Positions 60,182 to 64,000 of a stretch of DNA of 64,000 nt are shown here, in pieces. Both the position numbers and the translations under genes were made by a program. Source of the DNA: JANMMJ01 sp964543235 (GTDB lineage: Bacteria; Pseudomonadota; Alphaproteobacteria; Rhizobiales; Aestuariivirgaceae); the NCBI GenBank assembly GCA_964543235.1, contig CAZIXE010000010.1, positions 1-64,000 on the forward strand, read 5' to 3'. The notes beneath the pieces are model-generated. The model saw only the letters and a list, made by a program, of their open reading frames with translations, was not told where the DNA came from and made no database searches. Each line of letters starts with the position of its first letter. Positions within the stretch are counted from its first letter, which is position 1.

Positions 60182-61809
60182 GCGGCGGTCCACCTGACAT
60201 GGCTGAGGCGCTGTGCCAGCAGGAAACCCAGCGCTGCCGGGAGCGTGAGGCCCAGCGCATAAGCCGCCAGCAGCGGCCGGTTGCCGCCGCTCGCCAGTGT
60301 GACTGCCGCCACCGGCAGTGTCATGACGCGGCCCGCGCCGAGCAGCTGGCTCGGCAGGTATTGTACCAGACTGACCGCAAAGCCTACCGCCGCCGCTGCG
60401 GCCAGTGCCGGCTGCATGAGCGGCCGCTTGACCTGGAGCCAGAATCGCCAGCCGCTGCAGTTGAGGCCGAAACTCACCGATCGGAACCGCGAGTCGAAGG
60501 CGCGGTAGGGTCCGATCAGCACGATCAGCACATAGGCAAATACCGGTACCAGATGGCCGAGATAGACCCCGGCCATCGAACCTGCGAGGCCAAGCTGCAG
60601 GAACAAGGCATATTGGCCGCCAACCAGGGTGATCTGCGGCACCAAGACGGCGAGGATCGCCGCGCCGGCGAGCCAGCGGTCGAAGCGCTGTGGGAAGGCT
60701 TCGAGCCACATGAGTGCCAGCAGCATCGCCGCCGCCATACTGGCCAGTGCCAGCCACAGGCTGTTGAGCAGGACCTCCGGCGCTGCCAGCATTTGTCCCC
60801 AGGCTTTGAGATGGAAGAGCGTGGGTACGAGATCGGGAAACGGCCAGCGTGCGGAGAACGACATCAGCACCAGCACCGCAAAGACCGCCCCGTAGATGAG
60901 GACGAAGCCGGCCCGGCAGATTGTCGCCGCCGCTGCAAGCACGGCACGGCCGCCACGAGCCGGACCCGATGTCATGAATCTGTCGAGGATGGGCCTCAAT
61001 AGATGCACCAGCGCCGGCACCGCCATGGCGATCATCAACAGCACGCCGGCGAGCAGCAGCGCCGCCGCTGATCCGCGCGCATTGATGGCGAGCTCGGCAT
61101 CGTTGAGATCGGCCCAGGCGATGACGGCAAGCGTCGGCGGCTGCGTGGGGCCATTGACCAGCGCCATGTCGACGACGCTCGCGCCATAGATCCAGACGAC
61201 CGCCAGCGGCCATCGGAGCCGGTGCAGGATCTGCGGCACCAGCACCCGGCACCACACCGACAATGGCCCGTGTCCGAGGCTGCGTGCCATGCGCCACTGC
61301 TGTTCGAAGGCCTGGGCCGTATCGCCGCGGGCCAGCTGGGCCCATATGCTCCAAACCAGGAACGGCGTCTCCTTGAGGACGAGCGCCGCGGTCAGCGAGA
61401 TGCCGTGCGGATCCTGCGACAGCACCCAGTCCGGCGGCACCTGCCAGCCGGTAATCGCCTGGGCCATGAGCCGCGCCAGGACGCCGCTCGGCAACAGCAG
61501 AAACACCAGTCCGATGGTGAAGGCCAGGTGCGGAACGGCGAGAAACGCCGCGCTGGCCCGTGCCAGGCGCATCCAGCTACGCGTGCCGTAGGAGCCTGCT
61601 ATGATCACCAGCGCCAGGGTCAGGGACAGGACAAGCGCCGCACTGCCTGTGCCAAGCGCCAGGGTCAGGGCGCCGGCCAGCTGCGGATGGGCGAACAGCG
61701 ATCGCCAGGCCTCTGCATCGCCTGCCGGCGGCAGGCTGAAGGCGAGGCTGAACGCCAGCGGCAGGCCCCAGGTCAGACCGATCAGGCCGGCGGTTAGGCC
61801 TCTGAACAA
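60178..61809 (-). CDS. Fused ABC permease (YnjC-like)
   Basis: 543 aa with about 12 hydrophobic helices in two permease modules: first about 20-270 (EAA-type loop QWRMARSLGHGPLSVWCRVLVPQ, split here) and second about 290-540. This double-length form is the YnjC type. The start I choose is TTG 61809, 8 nt after the binding-protein stop; a longer frame to 61911 overlaps that gene. Confidence 0.85.
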   Translation of the reverse strand: MFRGLTAGLIGLTWGLPLAFSLAFSLPPAGDAEAWRSLFAHPQLAGALTLALGTGSAALVLSLTLALVIIAGSYGTRSWMRLARASAAFLAVPHLAFTIGLVFLLLPSGVLARLMAQAITGWQVPPDWVLSQDPHGISLTAALVLKETPFLVWSIWAQLARGDTAQAFEQQWRMARSLGHGPLSVWCRVLVPQILHRLRWPLAVVWIYGASVVDMALVNGPTQPPTLAVIAWADLNDAELAINARGSAAALLLAGVLLMIAMAVPALVHLLRPILDRFMTSGPARGGRAVLAAAATICRAGFVLIYGAVFAVLVLMSFSARWPFPDLVPTLFHLKAWGQMLAAPEVLLNSLWLALASMAAAMLLALMWLEAFPQRFDRWLAGAAILAVLVPQITLVGGQYALFLQLGLAGSMAGVYLGHLVPVFAYVLIVLIGPYRAFDSRFRSVSFGLNCSGWRFWLQVKRPLMQPALAAAAAVGFAVSLVQYLPSQLLGAGRVMTLPVAAVTLASGGNRPLLAAYALGLTLPAALGFLLAQRLSHVRWTAA

Positions 61810-61816
61810 GGCCGCC

Positions 61817-63016
61817 CTAGCCGCCGTAGCGTTCCAGCCAGGCGGCCTCGATGAGCGGCACCCAGCTGGCGTGCGGTTCCGGTAACGCCGGGCCGCCGAT
61901 GACGACGCCACCTGCCACCTTGGTCTTGCCGAACATCGCCCGCTCGGCAGGCGTCAGCTTGGCCAGTGCAAGCACGGTGGGGTCGCCCCAGATCTTGAGG
62001 TCGGCTTTGCGCGCCTGAGCCTCCGGCGACAGCAGGAAGTTGGCCGCGACCTGGGCGCCCTCTGTGGCCCGGGCGTTGACCGGGATGGCGAGGAAATGCG
62101 TATTGCCAATGGTGCCGCGCTGGTGCTGCCAGGCGATTGTCGTGGCGGGCAGCTCGCCATTGGCCACCAGATTTGCCGGCTCGTTGGGATTGAAGGTCAG
62201 CGCCATCACCAGTTCGCCGTCGGCCAGCATCTGTTTCACCTGCGCCTGCGACGGCGGAAACTGCTTGCCCTCCCGCCACAGCCACGGGTGCATGGCATCG
62301 AGCAGGTCCCAGAGCGGCACGCTGATGCGCGCAAATTCCTCCGCCGACACGGCAAGCTGCAGGATGTCGGGCTGTTCGACCGACTCGATCAGCGCCTGCT
62401 TCACGAACGTCGTGCCGTGAAAATCGGGCGGCGCCGGGTAGGTGACGCGGCCCTTGTTGGCATTGGCAAAACTCACCAGCTCGACCATGCTCATGGGCGG
62501 ATTTGCCAGCTTGCTGCCGTCGCCGAAGAAGGTCAGCTGCGCCATGCCCCAGGGGCTTTCCAGCCCCTCAGTGGCCTCCGCGAAATCGACCAGTGTGGTC
62601 GGTTTGCCCTCGGTATCGACATAGGTGAAATTGGGCAGATCGAAGGCGAAGGGACCGAACAGCAGCCTTTCCGCCTTCATGGCACGGAAGTTCTCGCCAT
62701 TGATCCAGACCAGATCGACCGAGCCCTGGGTCTGGCCGGCCTTGACCTCGTCCCGCACCCGCCGGACGACTTCGGCGGTGTCGGCGATCTTCACATGCTG
62801 CAGCGTGACGTCGTAGCGCCGCCGCAGTTCCTCGCCCGCCCAGGCAATGTAGGCGTTGATCGTATCCGACCCGGCCCATGCGTTGAAATAGACGGTCTGG
62901 CCCCGGGCGGCCGCCTCGATGACCGGCCAGCTGCCGGTTTCCGCCGGCGCTGCCACCGCCCCGCCAAGCGCGGCTGCGCCGGACCCGGCAAGAAAACGGC
63001 GTCGACTCAATCTCAT
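61817..63016 (-). CDS. ABC substrate-binding protein (YnjB-like), Tat-exported
   Basis: 399 aa. A Tat signal (SRRRFLAGSGAAALGG, residues 4-19) and then YnjB features: GQTVYFNAWAGSDTINAY, SVDLVWINGENFRAMKAE, ESPWGMAQLTF, VTYPAPPDFHGTTFVKQ and LWREGKQFPPS, matching my memory of E. coli YnjB. Ligand unknown. First gene of the ynjB-C-D-F operon. Confidence 0.9.
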   Translation of the reverse strand: MRLSRRRFLAGSGAAALGGAVAAPAETGSWPVIEAAARGQTVYFNAWAGSDTINAYIAWAGEELRRRYDVTLQHVKIADTAEVVRRVRDEVKAGQTQGSVDLVWINGENFRAMKAERLLFGPFAFDLPNFTYVDTEGKPTTLVDFAEATEGLESPWGMAQLTFFGDGSKLANPPMSMVELVSFANANKGRVTYPAPPDFHGTTFVKQALIESVEQPDILQLAVSAEEFARISVPLWDLLDAMHPWLWREGKQFPPSQAQVKQMLADGELVMALTFNPNEPANLVANGELPATTIAWQHQRGTIGNTHFLAIPVNARATEGAQVAANFLLSPEAQARKADLKIWGDPTVLALAKLTPAERAMFGKTKVAGGVVIGGPALPEPHASWVPLIEAAWLERYGG

Positions 63017-63120
63017 ACAGGCACCTCGATCAACAGTAGAAAAGCGTTAGGCGATATTATCCGCTTCGTCCAACCCGGCGCTGCCCTACAGCGCCGCACC
63101 GGCATCAGAAATCCGTGAAG

Positions 63121-64000
63121 TCACAGGGCCTTGACGCCGCCATAGGCAAAGTGGGCCGGCATCGGCATGAGGCGGTTGCGCAGCGCCGGACCGAAGGTCG
63201 GGCTTTCGATCTCGAAAATATCACCGGCGAGGGTGACGACGTTGTCGGCGACACTCAGCGTCGCCGTGCCGAAAAAGTGGATGTGGATGTCGCCCGGCTT
63301 GCGGAACACGTCATACTTGAAGTGATGGTATTCGAGATTGTCGAGCGTGTGCGACATGTTGGCCTCGGCCGAGACAAACGGCTTCTCCCAGAGTGTCTTG
63401 CCGTCGCGGATGATGCGGCTCATGCCTTCGACATGGGCCGGCAGCGGTCCCAGCCGCAGCGCCGGACCGATGGCGCAGGCCCTGAGCTTGGAATGCGCCA
63501 GATAGAGGTAGTTCTGCCGTTCCATGACGTGATCGGAGAATTCGTTGCCGAGCGCATAGCCGAGCCGGTAGGGCACGCCATTGGGGCCGATCCAGTAGAT
63601 TCCGGCGATCTCCGGCTCTTCGCCCCCGTCCAGGGCAAAGGCCGGCGACGGCAGATCGCCGTAGGGCGCCACCACCATGGACCCATCACCCTTGTAGAAC
63701 CATTCGGGCTGCACGCCAGGGCCGCCATCCGTTGGCTTGCCGCCCTTGAGGCCCATGTTGAACATCTTGATGGAGTCGGTCTCGTTGCCCGTGGCGGCGG
63801 CGGCCTTTTTGTGCATCTCATCGCGCGCCGCCGCCGAGCCGAGATGGGTAAGTCCGGTGCCGGTGACGATGCAGTGGGCCGGATCGGCATGATCGACGGG
63901 TGGCAGGAGCCGGCCCTCGCGGGCCAGCGAATCGTAGCTGATCGACGACCCCGAAGCCGAATTCGCGAGATCGGACAAGGTCTTGCCATGCCTTGCCGCC
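63121..64000 (-). CDS. AraD1/FAH-family protein, partial
   Basis: At least 293 aa, 5' end beyond the right edge (in-frame residues ARHGKTLSDLANSA before the internal TTG at 63978). Fumarylacetoacetate hydrolase-like fold: DPAHCIVTGTGLTHLGSAAARDEMH, GYALGNEFSDHVMERQ and VRKPGDIHIHFFG-type end. The AraD1/GguC subfamily occurs in sugar-acid clusters such as arabinonate catabolism. The substrate here is undetermined, and neighbours to the right are not visible. Confidence 0.85.
   Translation of the reverse strand, partial: AARHGKTLSDLANSASGSSISYDSLAREGRLLPPVDHADPAHCIVTGTGLTHLGSAAARDEMHKKAAAATGNETDSIKMFNMGLKGGKPTDGGPGVQPEWFYKGDGSMVVAPYGDLPSPAFALDGGEEPEIAGIYWIGPNGVPYRLGYALGNEFSDHVMERQNYLYLAHSKLRACAIGPALRLGPLPAHVEGMSRIIRDGKTLWEKPFVSAEANMSHTLDNLEYHHFKYDVFRKPGDIHIHFFGTATLSVADNVVTLAGDIFEIESPTFGPALRNRLMPMPAHFAYGGVKAL

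Noticed and set aside
59534..61354. 606-aa open frame on the minus strand
   Set aside because: Only its last 215 residues (from GTG 60181) resemble an ABC ATPase; the rest is Arg/Pro-rich and lies antisense or out of frame over the permease gene.
1..64000. tRNA, rRNA, CRISPR or IS elements
   Set aside because: Scanned for the usual repeats and acceptor-stem patterns; none seen. The only repeats are the palindromic intergenic units listed.

Overview
The window is a GC-rich (about 65% by eye), gene-dense chromosome segment from an alphaproteobacterium, most likely of the order Hyphomicrobiales (Rhizobiales). The grounds are the gene types (corrinoid/THF methyltransferase cluster with a 'virulence factor' protein, GlxC/GlxD-like methylglutamate synthase, PhnW-PhnA-PhnY, bacterial trimethylamine monooxygenase, TPP riboswitch upstream of thiBPQ, ornithine decarboxylase with a long leader) and short hairpin-rich intergenic repeats. 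The genus cannot be fixed from the sequence alone. I saw no rRNA, tRNA, prophage, IS transposase or CRISPR array.

Layout. 1-3093: end of a corrinoid-dependent demethylation cluster (reductive activator with 2Fe-2S and ASKHA domains, cut by the window edge; methyl-THF:corrinoid methyltransferase; Virulence_fact protein; ornithine cyclodeaminase homologue). 3155-7570: small stress and housekeeping-type genes and a CaiB/BaiF CoA-transferase. 7894-12183: PotDABC-type ABC importer with a terminator after the binding-protein gene. 12225-14242: phosphatase and enolase-superfamily dehydratase. 14321-20853: 2-aminoethylphosphonate catabolism (phnW-phnA-phnY plus Na/Pi transporter) under a divergent LysR regulator. 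20890-22440: nitrilase-family amidase and uracil-DNA glycosylase.

22541-31949 is the metabolic core. A GntR regulator heads an operon with an EamA transporter and a PhyH dioxygenase. Divergent from it are a FAD oxidoreductase, a GMAS/GlnT-like glutamine synthetase, the three methylglutamate synthase subunits and an unrecognised 137-aa protein. At 34204 follows trimethylamine monooxygenase, and at 40505 an amino-acid permease. Promoters of all three units carry the hexamer (A/T)TTGGT, suggesting one GntR-controlled methylated-amine regulon. Embedded between them are a TumE/TumA toxin-antitoxin pair, an AlgE-type mannuronan C5-epimerase with RTX repeats, and a membrane/2Fe-2S/nucleotide-cyclase fusion.

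42416-64000: LemA-DUF2207 pair; thiamine importer thiBPQ under a TPP riboswitch with a divergent thiamine diphosphokinase; RNA methyltransferase; EF-P with divergent EpmA; DUF899 system with a 44-aa CxxC leader ORF; ornithine decarboxylase with a 320-nt leader; a YnjBCD transporter fused into an operon with a YnjF-like CDP-alcohol phosphatidyltransferase; and an AraD1/FAH-family enzyme cut by the right edge.

The recurring theme is use of methylated amines, phosphonates and C1 units as C, N and P sources.
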